This document shows, one piece after another, positions 25,139-34,044 of a stretch of 64,000 nt of DNA. This DNA is from JAHEJA01 sp965657215 (lineage in GTDB: Bacteria > Pseudomonadota > Alphaproteobacteria > Rhodobacterales > Rhodobacteraceae): assembly GCA_965657215.1 (NCBI GenBank), contig CBFHNR010000003.1, positions 1-64,000 of the forward strand, given 5' to 3'. A model generated the notes under the pieces. The model was not told where the DNA came from and ran no database searches. It saw nothing but the letters and a program-made list of their open reading frames with translations. The translations under genes were made by a program, and so were the position numbers. How positions within the stretch are numbered: position 1 is the first letter of the stretch; each line of letters starts with the position of its first letter.

Positions 25139-25534
25139 TTATGAAACATTCCCGAACCCATGCATCCCACGCGCCCATTGGAACGCAACAATCGCCCCTT
25201 TCAACCTAGGCAGAAGATAGAGTGATAGCGCCAAACATCCAATGGCAAATATTGTGAATAGGACCAAAGGTTCGGGGCGGAACCGTTCAAACACAATTAG
25301 CAAGAGAGGCGCCATTAAGTGACCAACAATCAAAATCGTCAAATAGGCGGGGCCGTCATCTGCGCGTTGCGGGGTGAGATCTAATCGACAAACAGAACAT
25401 GTCTCACGCACTTTGAGGTATCCGCGCAGGATGGGACCTTGGCCACAATTCGGGCATTTGCAGCGCCATCCTCTCCATAATGAGGTCCAAATAGGGCGAT
25501 CTGTTGAGCTATGCGATGTTTCTAAGTGCGACAT
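25139..25534 (-). CDS. DUF983 family membrane protein
   Basis: A 131-residue protein. The N-terminal part carries two CxxC pairs (CKCPNCGQG and CSVCRLDL), likely a zinc ribbon. Two transmembrane segments follow (about residues 60-80 and 85-105). ATG 25534 gives MSHLETSHSS, the usual short DUF983 N-terminus; an upstream in-frame start at 25600 adds 22 residues. The family has no assigned function but is near universal in alphaproteobacteria, often near cytochrome oxidase or NUDIX genes. Confidence 0.78.
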   Translation of the reverse strand: MSHLETSHSSTDRPIWTSLWRGWRCKCPNCGQGPILRGYLKVRETCSVCRLDLTPQRADDGPAYLTILIVGHLMAPLLLIVFERFRPEPLVLFTIFAIGCLALSLYLLPRLKGAIVAFQWARGMHGFGNVS

Positions 25535-25620
25535 GACGATGACCTTGGCGTGTTGAAGGGCCCATGAAAACGGAAAACGCCTCAAAAAGAAACGGGTCAT
25601 TCTGTCATTGCGTCCGGATG

Positions 25621-25638
25621 TCGCAAATCATTTTGCGA
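25621..25638. promoter_or_regulatory. Dyad upstream of the EF-hand operon
   Basis: TCGCAAA and TTTGCGA form a 7-base inverted repeat with a 4-base spacer; a third TTTGCGA lies about 20 bases downstream. It lies about 100 bases before the EF-hand gene, in the divergent region with the DUF983/NUDIX pair. An operator is possible, unproven. Confidence 0.35.
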
Positions 25639-25729
25639 TTTTGGATTTTTTTGCGACGGAAGTTTTGGGGGTGTGCGTATTACTTAGCACAAGGGCGAAA
25701 ACGCCAAGTTACAAAGAGCAGGATATAAT

Positions 25730-26233
25730 ATGAAACGTTCTTTATTAATCGCATCCACAGCCGTCGTTGCAATTTTTGCAACAACCTTCACGGCTTCTGC
25801 ACATGGGAAAATGGGCAAAGGCATGGCAGTCCCAGCATTTGAAGAGCTGGATTTGAACTCTGATGGTCAAATTTCAACTGATGAATTGGCCGCACAGGGC
25901 AAAATTCGCTTCGACAAAATGGACGAAAACAAAGACGGTAAATTGTCCCAAGACGAAATGACCGCCGGCATGTCCGAAAAAGCCAACAAGCGTATGAAAA
26001 AGCGCCAAGGCAAAATGTTTTCTAAAATGGATGAAAACGACGATGGTTTTCTAACGCTCGAAGAGATGTCAGACGGACGCGCAGATAAGATGCAAGAGCG
26101 CATGATGAATCGTTTTGACGACAATGATGACGGCAGCATTTCCAAAGAGGAATATGACGCAATGGCTGAAAAAGCGAAAAAGCGTGGCGGTAAGTCAGGT
26201 AAAAAAGGCGATCACTCAAAAGATGATTCATAA
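25730..26233 (+). CDS. Secreted EF-hand calcium-binding protein
   Basis: A 167-residue protein with a signal peptide (residues 1 to about 24, ending TASA-H). Four canonical 12-residue EF loops start at Asp41 (DLNSDGQISTDE), Asp65 (DENKDGKLSQDE), Asp101 (DENDDGFLTLEE) and Asp130 (DDNDDGSISKEE). Each has the D-x-N/D-x-D-G-x-I/L pattern and a terminal Glu. The C-terminus is Lys/Asp rich. It should sit in the periplasm and bind Ca. It precedes an ECF sigma factor by 28 bases on the same strand, suggesting a calcium- or envelope-linked response. Confidence 0.88.
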   Translation: MKRSLLIASTAVVAIFATTFTASAHGKMGKGMAVPAFEELDLNSDGQISTDELAAQGKIRFDKMDENKDGKLSQDEMTAGMSEKANKRMKKRQGKMFSKMDENDDGFLTLEEMSDGRADKMQERMMNRFDDNDDGSISKEEYDAMAEKAKKRGGKSGKKGDHSKDDS

Positions 26234-26261
26234 TCTGATCATCTTCGGATAAGAGCAGGGC

Positions 26262-26849
26262 ATGATGCCGTTTGATCAATATAACGAGAGCAGTGATGGG
26301 GATGTGTTGGTGGCCTATGCCAATGGCGATCCGCATGCTGCACGGATATTGACCGAACGGCTCATGCCACGTGCTTTTAGCCAAGCCTATCGGCTTTTGC
26401 AAAATCAAGCGGATGCCGAAGACGTCACTCAGGATGCGTTTTTACGGTTGTGGAAAATTGCACCAGAATGGCGAATAGAAGACGCGCAGGTGAGCACATG
26501 GATGTACCGAGTGATTGCAAACCTCTGTACTGATCGCAAACGCAAGCACCGTGAGTCGGCCCTCGAAGAGGGCATGGATGCGATAGACACGGCGCAGGGG
26601 GCTGAAGGGCGGCTATTAGATCAAGATCGCTCTAACGCGCTCAAACAAGCGATTGCTGCGCTGCCTGATCGCCAAAGAGAGGCGCTTACCTTGCGCCACT
26701 TGGATGAGTTGGCAAATCCAGAGATCGCCGAGCGATTGAATGTCTCTGTCGAAGCTGTCGAAAGCTTGGTCTCACGCGGCAAGCGAGCATTGAAAGCCCT
26801 CTTGAAAGGGCGCAAACACGAGTTAGGATATGAAGATGACAGACCCTAA
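26262..26849 (+). CDS. ECF-family RNA polymerase sigma factor
   Basis: A 195-residue sigma-70 family member. Region 2 is at residues about 30-95 (AEDVTQDAFLRLWKIAP, with the -10 recognition helix around VSTWMYRVIANLCTDRKRK). Region 4 is at about 120-175 (LPDRQREALTLRHLDELANP then EIAERLNVSVEAVESLVSRG). It overlaps the next gene by 20 bases, the usual arrangement for a sigma/anti-sigma pair. Confidence 0.9.
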   Translation: MMPFDQYNESSDGDVLVAYANGDPHAARILTERLMPRAFSQAYRLLQNQADAEDVTQDAFLRLWKIAPEWRIEDAQVSTWMYRVIANLCTDRKRKHRESALEEGMDAIDTAQGAEGRLLDQDRSNALKQAIAALPDRQREALTLRHLDELANPEIAERLNVSVEAVESLVSRGKRALKALLKGRKHELGYEDDRP

Positions 26850-27222
26850 GCATATGTTATCAGAGGATCAAATGGACAAAGAGCTGAATGACTTTTTTGA
26901 CCAAGAACGGGCGCGAATTCCTGTTCCCAATCCTGACATTATGGCGCGCATTCTTGCGGATGCCGATGCACATCAACCTAATGTATTTGGGTCACGCGCT
27001 GTTGAAACCCCATCCCCTTGGTGGAAAGTGCTTTTCGCCGAAATCGGGGGATGGCCGTCCGTGGCGGGGTTCAGCACGGCGGCCCTTGTTGGCTTGTGGG
27101 TCGGACTTGGCACGGGAACATTTCCAACCGAGAGTTTGGCCGTGTTTTCGGTCACTGCAGATGCAACATCATTCGACGAGCTTGATCCGTTTTCTGGCTT
27201 AGACTTTAGCTTCGAGGGATAA
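26830..27222 (+). CDS. Membrane protein, candidate anti-sigma factor
   Basis: A 130-residue protein. An acidic helical N-terminal region (about 1-70) faces the cytoplasm, followed by one transmembrane segment (about 82-98, VAGFSTAALVGLWVGLG) and a short acidic periplasmic tail. No zinc-anti-sigma HxxxCxxC motif is visible, so assignment rests on position and topology. The start may be ATG 26830 or 26836; the latter is better spaced from AGGA at 26823. Confidence 0.55.
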   Translation: MKMTDPKHMLSEDQMDKELNDFFDQERARIPVPNPDIMARILADADAHQPNVFGSRAVETPSPWWKVLFAEIGGWPSVAGFSTAALVGLWVGLGTGTFPTESLAVFSVTADATSFDELDPFSGLDFSFEG

Positions 27223-27224
27223 TC

Positions 27225-27713
27225 ATGACACAATCAAGCACATCAAAAACGAAACTCTGGATCCGCATTTTGTTGGTGGTGTCCTTGTGTCTTAATATCG
27301 GGTTCATCGGATTAATTGGCGGAGCGGCTTGGCGCTATCATTCGACGGGAGGCGAAAAAATGCGCACTCCTGGAGCACCGACAGCGTCATTTTACATGCG
27401 CGCATTGGATCGTGATGATCGTCGGGCGCTGGGCATCAAAATGCGTGATGCTGGGCGCAAGAACAAGAAGCTCCCCTCTGACATTCGCGCGGGGTTTGAA
27501 ACCGCCTTGGATATTTTACGTGCGGATGAATTTGATGCGCAGGCTTTCGATCAGATTGTGCGCCAACATGCCAAAACGGCGGATGCGCGGTTGAATTCCG
27601 CCCGTGAGGTGTTTTTGGATCATATCACCACGCTGTCAGCTGAGGATCGCCAAGCCTACGCCGACCGCCTTGAGAAAACGCTTCGCAAGGGGCCGGGTAA
27701 GAAAAAAGACTAA
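27225..27713 (+). CDS. CpxP/Spy-like periplasmic metal-sensor family protein
   Basis: A 162-residue protein with an N-terminal membrane anchor (residues about 11-36) and a charged helical periplasmic domain (DDRRALGIKMRDAGRK, then FETALDILRADEFDAQ and LSAEDRQAYADRLEKTL). This matches the heavy-metal sensor/Metal_resist (PF13801) group related to CpxP and Spy. It follows the anti-sigma candidate by 2 bases. A role as ligand- or metal-responsive partner of the anti-sigma factor is inferred from the operon. Confidence 0.75.
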   Translation: MTQSSTSKTKLWIRILLVVSLCLNIGFIGLIGGAAWRYHSTGGEKMRTPGAPTASFYMRALDRDDRRALGIKMRDAGRKNKKLPSDIRAGFETALDILRADEFDAQAFDQIVRQHAKTADARLNSAREVFLDHITTLSAEDRQAYADRLEKTLRKGPGKKKD

Positions 27714-27717
27714 TGTC

Positions 27718-29997
27718 TTAGCCGTAATGCGTCACTGGCGTCCCAGCAACGGCCGCCATATTGAGCAATCCGCGCGGTGTGATGGAGGGCGTCACAATAT
27801 GCGCCTTGTTGCCCATTCCCATGAGGATCGGTCCAACTTCCAATCCATCCGCGCGCATTTTCAAGATGTTACGCACACCTGATGCAGCATCCGCATGCGC
27901 AAAGATTAACACATTCGCTTCACCTGTTAACCGATTAGACGGCAAGACACGCGCGCGAAGCTCCGCATCGAGGGCGGCATCAATGTTCATTTCGCCCTCA
28001 TAAGCAAAATCAAGGTCTGAGGCATCTAGGATCGCCAAGGCATCGCGCATGCGTTGACCCGTATCGCAAGACATATTGCCAAATTGCGACCGCGCACAAA
28101 GCGCAATTTTAGGCTCTAACCCAAAGCGGCGAACATGGCGTGCGGCCCCGATGACCGTTTGCGCAATCTGCTCTGGCGTGGGTTCCGTCCAAACATGCGT
28201 ATCGGCAATAAAGAGCGGCCCTTCTTCCAAAATCATTAACGACAACGCGCCATGCGGGCGCATAGTGTCCGATCCTAGGATTTGTTCCAAGTAGTTGAGA
28301 TGCCAGCGGTATTCGCCAAATGTCCCGCAAATGAGGCTATCCGCTTCGCCGCGATGCACCATGACGGCGCCAATGGCGGTTGTATTCGTGCGCATGATGG
28401 CCTTGGCCAAATCAGGTGTCACCCCTTGCCGCGCCATGAGCTCATGATAAGTGCCCCAGTAATCACGGTAACGCGGATCATTCTCAGGGTTAACAATGTT
28501 GAAATCACGTGTTGGTCGGATCGTCAGCCCCATGCGTTCGCAACGCTGGTCCATAACGTCAGGACGCCCAATCAAGATCGGCACTTCGCTGGTTTCTTCC
28601 AAAATGGCTTGCGCTGCGCGCAAGACACGTTCGTCCTCGCCTTCGGCGAATACAATCTTTCTGGTGGTTTGTGACGCCGCTTCAAAGACAGGACGCATCA
28701 AGAGCGCGGATTTAAAGACGTTTTGATTTAACGATTCTTTATAGGCATCGAGATCGTCGATTGGCCGTGTCGCAACACCACTGTCCATTGCGGCCTGTGC
28801 AACAGCACTAGAGACAATCGCGGATAGTCTTGGGTCAAAGGGTTTTGGGATCAAGTAATCCGCGCCAAAGGTCATGGATTCCCCTTGATATGCAGCGGCG
28901 GCCTCAGCGCTTGTTGTGGCGCGGGCAAGTTCGGCGATGCCATCAATACAGGCAAGTTTCATGTCATCGTTAATATCCGTCGCACCGACATCTAGGGCAC
29001 CGCGGAAAATGAACGGAAAGCAGAGTACATTGTTAACCTGGTTCGGGAAATCGCTGCGTCCTGTTGCGATGATTGCATCGGGTGCCACCTCGCGGGCCAA
29101 GTCGGGCATGATTTCAGGGTTTGGGTTCGCAAGGGCAAAGATAATCGGTTGTTTTGCCATTCGGGCAACCATGTCTTGGCTCAAGACATTTGGCCCAGAA
29201 AGCCCTAAAAACATATCCGCGCCATCAATTACGTCGTCTAATGTGCGTTTGTCACTTGCTTGGGCATAGGCGGATTTCTGAGGGTTCATGTCGATCTCGC
29301 GGCCCTCATAGACCAGACCATGAACATCACAGAGCCAAACATTTTCCCGCTTTACCCCAAGTTTGAGCAACATGTTCAAACAGGCAATTCCAGCGGCGCC
29401 ACCACCTGTTGAGACAATTTTGATGTCCTCAAATGATTTATTCGCGACGCGCAGGGCATTCGTTGCCGCCGCGCCCACAACAATGGCCGTTCCGTGTTGA
29501 TCATCGTGAAAGACAGGAATGTTCATCCGCTCGCGACAGATTTTTTCCACGATAAAACAATCGGGGGCTTTGATGTCTTCTAGGTTAATTGCTCCAAAGG
29601 TCGGTTCCAATGCGCAAACGATTTCAGCAAGCTTTTCAGGATCGCTTTCGTTTAATTCGATATCAAAGCAATCGATATTCGCGAATTTCTTAAAGAGGAC
29701 CGCTTTGCCTTCCATCACGGGTTTCGATGCCAAAGCGCCAATATTACCAAGTCCCAAAACCGCTGAACCATTGGTGACAACGGCAACTAGATTGCCGCGC
29801 GACGTATATCGGCTGGCTGTGTTGGGGTCCTTTGTGATTTCAACACAGGCTTCGGCAACCCCTGGGGAATAGGCCCGCGCCAGATCACGTCCGTTTGCCA
29901 AAGGCTTGGTTGCCCGAACCTCAAGTTTCCCTGGCTTGGGAAATTCGTGATAGGCAAGTGCGGCTTGGCGTTGGTTTTCGGCGGAATTATCTGACAT
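27718..29997 (-). CDS. maeB: NADP-dependent malic enzyme with phosphotransacetylase-like domain
   Basis: A 759-residue protein. Residues 1 to about 430 are the malic enzyme: the AYSPGVAEACVEI segment, tyrosine-bearing YTSRGNLVAVVTNGSAVLG, metal ligands in LEDIKAPDCF and the NAD(P) motif STGGGAAGIAC. Residues about 435-759 are a PTA-like domain that is usually regulatory rather than catalytic and senses acetyl-CoA. It decarboxylates malate to pyruvate with NADPH formation, needed for growth on C4 acids and acetate-yielding substrates such as those handled by nearby genes. It is convergent with the CpxP-like gene with 4 bases between stops. Confidence 0.95.
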   Translation of the reverse strand: MSDNSAENQRQAALAYHEFPKPGKLEVRATKPLANGRDLARAYSPGVAEACVEITKDPNTASRYTSRGNLVAVVTNGSAVLGLGNIGALASKPVMEGKAVLFKKFANIDCFDIELNESDPEKLAEIVCALEPTFGAINLEDIKAPDCFIVEKICRERMNIPVFHDDQHGTAIVVGAAATNALRVANKSFEDIKIVSTGGGAAGIACLNMLLKLGVKRENVWLCDVHGLVYEGREIDMNPQKSAYAQASDKRTLDDVIDGADMFLGLSGPNVLSQDMVARMAKQPIIFALANPNPEIMPDLAREVAPDAIIATGRSDFPNQVNNVLCFPFIFRGALDVGATDINDDMKLACIDGIAELARATTSAEAAAAYQGESMTFGADYLIPKPFDPRLSAIVSSAVAQAAMDSGVATRPIDDLDAYKESLNQNVFKSALLMRPVFEAASQTTRKIVFAEGEDERVLRAAQAILEETSEVPILIGRPDVMDQRCERMGLTIRPTRDFNIVNPENDPRYRDYWGTYHELMARQGVTPDLAKAIMRTNTTAIGAVMVHRGEADSLICGTFGEYRWHLNYLEQILGSDTMRPHGALSLMILEEGPLFIADTHVWTEPTPEQIAQTVIGAARHVRRFGLEPKIALCARSQFGNMSCDTGQRMRDALAILDASDLDFAYEGEMNIDAALDAELRARVLPSNRLTGEANVLIFAHADAASGVRNILKMRADGLEVGPILMGMGNKAHIVTPSITPRGLLNMAAVAGTPVTHYG

Positions 29998-30017
29998 TTT
30001 TGGGCCCTCAAATTATC

Positions 30018-30035
30018 TAGTTTAATGTTAAACTA
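30018..30035. promoter_or_regulatory. 18-base perfect dyad in the maeB/cdd divergent region
   Basis: TAGTTTAA-TG-TTAAACTA is an 8-base perfect inverted repeat, 21-38 bases upstream of the maeB start and about 120 bases upstream of cdd. The size and symmetry suit a TetR- or MarR-type regulator, most likely acting on maeB. The binding protein is not identified. Confidence 0.5.
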
Positions 30036-30154
30036 ACTTGATCCGCATGGAAAGAGAATGATGATGTAATCTCGTGACGAAAATACGGGCTCTGGTCTTT
30101 GAAATCGTGCACAATTATGCTTTGGTTGAACGATTAGAAAAAGTGAGGCCCAAA

Positions 30155-30547
30155 ATGGATTTACGATCAGCGGCATGTGATGTGCAAAAGCGCGCTTATG
30201 CGCCCTATTCAAACTTTAAGGTAGGGGCCGCGATATTGGCGGAGAATGGGTCCATTTATCAGGGCGTTAACGTTGAGAACGTTGCCTATCCTGAAGGCAC
30301 CTGCGCCGAAGCGGGCGCAATTGCGGCAATGATCGCAGATGGCGCCCAAAGAATTTCCCAAGTGTACGTGGTCGCAGACAGCCCAACTCCGGTTCCCCCG
30401 TGTGGCGGATGCCGACAAAAGCTCGCTGAATTCGCCGATGGGGACGTCGAAGTCACAATGGCCACGCTCTCGGGAACTGAGTTAAAACTGCGTGTTGCTG
30501 ACCTTTTGCCTGGTGCATTTGCTCAAAGTCATATGAGCGAGGTTTAA
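30155..30547 (+). CDS. cdd: Cytidine deaminase
   Basis: A 130-residue homotetrameric-type deaminase. Zinc ligands Cys50, Cys83 and Cys86 and catalytic Glu52 are in TCAEAG and PCGGCRQKL. The ATG at 30155 follows GTGAGG and gives the standard MDLRSAACDVQKRAYAPYSN N-terminus; the open frame extends upstream but has no site. First gene of the cdd-deoA-deoB-add-upp operon; it converts cytidine and deoxycytidine to uridine and deoxyuridine. Confidence 0.95.
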   Translation: MDLRSAACDVQKRAYAPYSNFKVGAAILAENGSIYQGVNVENVAYPEGTCAEAGAIAAMIADGAQRISQVYVVADSPTPVPPCGGCRQKLAEFADGDVEVTMATLSGTELKLRVADLLPGAFAQSHMSEV

Positions 30548-30550
30548 TCT

Positions 30551-31849
30551 GTGGATGCGCGTCACATCATAACCAAGCTGCGGTTGCGAAATGACCCAAC
30601 ACGTGACGAATTGATATGGTTCGCCAATGGCTTAGCTGACCAAACGGTGAGTGATGCTCAGGCAGGTGCTTTTGCCATGGCAGTTGTTTTGAATGGGCTC
30701 TCTGAGGGTGGGCGCGTGGATTTAACATTGGCAATGCGCGACAGTGGTGAGTGTTTATCGTGGGATTTGGATGGCCCAATTCTGGACAAGCATTCTACTG
30801 GGGGTGTCGGGGATTGTGTGTCTTTGGTTCTGGCCCCGCTCTTGGCCGCCGTTGGGGTCTATGTGCCTATGGTCTCTGGACGGGGGCTTGGCCACACAGG
30901 CGGCACCTTGGACAAGCTCGAAGCAATCCCGGGGGTGCGCGTTGATCTAGATCAACATGAGTTTGCCTCAATCGTGCGCTCTTGCGGCTGTGCCATCGCC
31001 AGCGCAAGCGCCAAGATTGCCCCAGCCGACAAACGGCTGTACGCGATACGGGATGTGACAGCTACGGTCGAAAGCATTGATTTAATCACCGCCTCAATCC
31101 TGTCCAAAAAACTCGCCGCAGGGTTAGACGGATTGGTTTTGGATGTGAAATGCGGCACAGGTGCCTTTATGAAGTCGCACGCAGAGGCCAAAGCAGTTGC
31201 AGAGGCCTTGGTCCAAACGGCGAATAGTGCGGGCTGCCCAACCTCAGCGATTATCACGGATATGAATGAACCTGTTGCCCCTGCTATCGGGAATGTTCTA
31301 GAAATTCATGAGGTTATGAGTGTATTGACCGGAAAAACATCTGGGCGATTGCGGGATTTGTCGCTTGAACTTGGGGTAACGCTTTTGGCGAATAGGCCAG
31401 AGTTTGATGACACATCTGCCATGGCGGCGCTGACGCAGGCTTTGGACTCTGGGATGGCTGCGGAAAAATTTGGCAAGATGGTTTCCCTGATGGGGGGAGC
31501 TGTGAATTTCGTAGAAAATTGGCAGCGATATTTAACGGAGGCCAGTACAATCCAAGAGGTGCTTGCGCCCCAAGATGGTTATATTGCGGGCTGGAACGGC
31601 GAAGCTTTGGGGCTTTGTGTTGTTGGATTGGGTGGCGGTCGCCAAAAAGACGGCGATACGATTGATCCTGCTGTTGGGTTGTCTGATGTGGCGGCGCTTG
31701 GGAACAAGGTCAAAAAAGGGGAGGTGATCGCGCGTGTGCATGCGTCCCGTTTTGAAAGCGCGCAGCTGGCCCAAACTCAGATCAAGGCGGCTGTTAAGAT
31801 CGGTGAGAAACCCGATCACAGCCCGTTAGTTATAGAAAAGGTGTCATAA
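30551..31849 (+). CDS. deoA: Thymidine phosphorylase
   Basis: A 432-residue pyrimidine nucleoside phosphorylase. The signature KHSTGGVGDCVSL and SGRGLGHTGGTLDKLE (phosphate and nucleoside binding) and KCGTGAFMKS are intact. GTG at 30551 starts 3 bases after the cdd stop. It splits thymidine and deoxyuridine into base and deoxyribose-1-phosphate, which the next gene product isomerises. Confidence 0.95.
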   Translation: MDARHIITKLRLRNDPTRDELIWFANGLADQTVSDAQAGAFAMAVVLNGLSEGGRVDLTLAMRDSGECLSWDLDGPILDKHSTGGVGDCVSLVLAPLLAAVGVYVPMVSGRGLGHTGGTLDKLEAIPGVRVDLDQHEFASIVRSCGCAIASASAKIAPADKRLYAIRDVTATVESIDLITASILSKKLAAGLDGLVLDVKCGTGAFMKSHAEAKAVAEALVQTANSAGCPTSAIITDMNEPVAPAIGNVLEIHEVMSVLTGKTSGRLRDLSLELGVTLLANRPEFDDTSAMAALTQALDSGMAAEKFGKMVSLMGGAVNFVENWQRYLTEASTIQEVLAPQDGYIAGWNGEALGLCVVGLGGGRQKDGDTIDPAVGLSDVAALGNKVKKGEVIARVHASRFESAQLAQTQIKAAVKIGEKPDHSPLVIEKVS

Positions 31850-33061
31850 ATGGGCCGCGTGTTTTTGATCGTTATGGACTCTGTGGGTATCGGAGGCGCA
31901 CCCGATGCATCGACGTATTTCAACGGAGAGGTGCGCGATACAGGTGCAAATACTTTGCTACACATCGCACAGGCCTGCGCCGAGGCGCGCGCGAATGAGG
32001 GTCGCTCTGGGCCCTTAAATGTGCCGACGCTTGAGGCGATGGGATTGGGCGCAGCGGTTAAGCTTGCAAGTGGTGAGAGCGTTCCGAATATGCTCTGCGA
32101 CGTTGATGGTCCTTGGGGCGTTGCGACAGAAACATCAAAGGGTAAGGATACGCCATCTGGACATTGGGAAATTGCAGGGCTTCCTGTGACATGGGATTGG
32201 CATTATTTTACTGACAAGGTTCATTCATTTCCTGAGGACATCATCAAAAGCGTGACTGAGTTTTGCGGCGTCGATGGCATATTAGGGAATTGTCATTCCT
32301 CTGGGACTGATATCATTGACAAATTTGGGGAGCAGCATATCGAAACTGGTATGCCGATTTGTTACACTTCCGTTGATAGCGTCTTTCAAATAGCGGCACA
32401 TGAAGACAGCTTTGGGTTGGATAGATTGTACGACTTGTGCCGCCACTTAGCGCCCAAATTGCACGAGATGAAAGTCGGCCGTGTGATTGCGCGTCCCTTT
32501 GTGGGGGATGTGATTAATGGTTTCCAAAGAACCCAAAACCGCAAAGATTTTGCGTTAACCCCTCCTAAACCAGTTCTCACGCAATGGGTTCAATCTGCAG
32601 GCTATCCTGTTGTCGGTATTGGAAAAATTGGGGATATCTTTTCGATGCAAGGGATTGATCAAGTCGTGACGGGGACGGATTTAGAACTTGGTAACCATCT
32701 TTTGAGTCAAATCTCAACAGCACCTGATAATGCATTGGTTTTCGCCAATTTTGTCGAATTCGATAGCCTCTATGGGCACCGCAGGGATGTTTCTGGCTAT
32801 GCGAAAGCATTAGAATGGTTTGATACGGTAGTTGCCGAGGCGCTTGCGGCCCTCAAAGAGGGTGATTTCATGATTATCACTGCAGATCACGGAAATGACC
32901 CCACTTGGGTCGGGGGGGATCATACCCGCGAGCGCGTTCCTGTCTTGTGTTACGGTGTGGATGCTCGTAGTTTTGGACACATCCAATTTGGCGATATCGC
33001 TACGACTATCGCGGCCTATCTCGGCGTCACACCTCAATCAGAAGGACGTAATTTTTTATGA
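31850..33061 (+). CDS. deoB: Phosphopentomutase
   Basis: A 403-residue alkaline-phosphatase-superfamily mutase. The N-terminal metal ligand is in VMDSVGIGGAPDA, the active threonine region in GKDTPSGHWE, and C-terminal ligands in TADHGNDPTWVGGDHTRE. The ATG directly abuts the deoA stop with no spacer. It converts (deoxy)ribose-1-phosphate to the 5-phosphate. Confidence 0.96.
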   Translation: MGRVFLIVMDSVGIGGAPDASTYFNGEVRDTGANTLLHIAQACAEARANEGRSGPLNVPTLEAMGLGAAVKLASGESVPNMLCDVDGPWGVATETSKGKDTPSGHWEIAGLPVTWDWHYFTDKVHSFPEDIIKSVTEFCGVDGILGNCHSSGTDIIDKFGEQHIETGMPICYTSVDSVFQIAAHEDSFGLDRLYDLCRHLAPKLHEMKVGRVIARPFVGDVINGFQRTQNRKDFALTPPKPVLTQWVQSAGYPVVGIGKIGDIFSMQGIDQVVTGTDLELGNHLLSQISTAPDNALVFANFVEFDSLYGHRRDVSGYAKALEWFDTVVAEALAALKEGDFMIITADHGNDPTWVGGDHTRERVPVLCYGVDARSFGHIQFGDIATTIAAYLGVTPQSEGRNFL

Positions 33062-34044
33062 ATTTTCAACAGCTTCCTAAGATTGAGCTGCACCTTCATC
33101 ATGAGGGTGCGGCGCCGCCAAATTTCATTCGCCAACTTGCACATGAGAAAAAGGTGGATCTCTCTGGTATCTTTGATGCCGAAGGCGGCTATAAATATGA
33201 AAATTTTGCCCATTTTTTAAGTGTATATGAGGCGGCTTGCTCGGTCTTGACGTCCCCTGAAGACTTCCAACGACTTACAACAGAGATTTTGGCCAATTGC
33301 GCCGAACATGGCGCGATCTATGTCGAAAGCTTTATTTCCCCTGATTTCTGCGGTGGCTCGGACCTTGGCGCGTGGCGCGAATACCTTGCTGCGATGCAAC
33401 AAGCGGCCTCAGATGCAGAGCGAGACCATGGGATTTTGTCAACGGGAATTGTGACATGTATCCGCCACTTTGGCCCCGATAAAGCGAAAGCAGCGGCCAA
33501 ATGCGCGGCCGAAACTGCTGGCGATTATATCGTTGGGTTCGGCATGGGCGGCGATGAAAGCATGGGCACTCAAGGCGATTTCGCTTATGCCTTCGACATG
33601 GCGCGTGAGGCGAAATTGAAATTGACGACACATGCGGGCGAATGGGGTGGTGCCGAAAGCGTGCGCCAAGCAGTATTTGACCTCAACGTCGAACGCTTGG
33701 GTCATGGATTTCAAGTGATCGAGGATCAGAACCTCGTCGAAGAGGTCAAAGCGCGCCAAATCATGTTGGAAGTCTGCCCAGGGTCCAATGTGTTCCTAGA
33801 GGCCTGTCCGAGCTTGGAGAGCCACCCGATACAAGCTCTGCGTGATCAAGGGGTTAAGGTGAGCATTTCAACAGATGATCCGCCCTTTTTCCACACAACA
33901 CTGACCAAGGAATACGAAGATTTAGCTAGTGTCTTTGGTTGGACAGAGGATGATTTCAAGGCCATCAATCACGATGCAATAAACGCGGCTTTTTGCGATG
34001 ATGCAATCAAAGCCAAACTACGAACAAAATTGGAGGAATTTTGA
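33058..34044 (+). CDS. add: Adenosine deaminase
   Basis: A 328-residue zinc hydrolase. Metal ligands are in ELHLHHEGA and THAGEWGGAESV, with SISTDDPPFF holding the catalytic Asp pair and ERLGHGFQV the His. It overlaps deoB by 4 bases and upp by 1 base. It deaminates adenosine/deoxyadenosine; the short ADAL-like length also allows activity on modified adenines or adenine. Confidence 0.92.
   Translation: MNFQQLPKIELHLHHEGAAPPNFIRQLAHEKKVDLSGIFDAEGGYKYENFAHFLSVYEAACSVLTSPEDFQRLTTEILANCAEHGAIYVESFISPDFCGGSDLGAWREYLAAMQQAASDAERDHGILSTGIVTCIRHFGPDKAKAAAKCAAETAGDYIVGFGMGGDESMGTQGDFAYAFDMAREAKLKLTTHAGEWGGAESVRQAVFDLNVERLGHGFQVIEDQNLVEEVKARQIMLEVCPGSNVFLEACPSLESHPIQALRDQGVKVSISTDDPPFFHTTLTKEYEDLASVFGWTEDDFKAINHDAINAAFCDDAIKAKLRTKLEEF

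Noticed and set aside
25658..25680. GGAAGT plus CGTAT as an ECF-type promoter before the EF-hand gene
   Set aside because: Spacer is only 12 bases, too short for a GGAAC-N16-CGTT type promoter.
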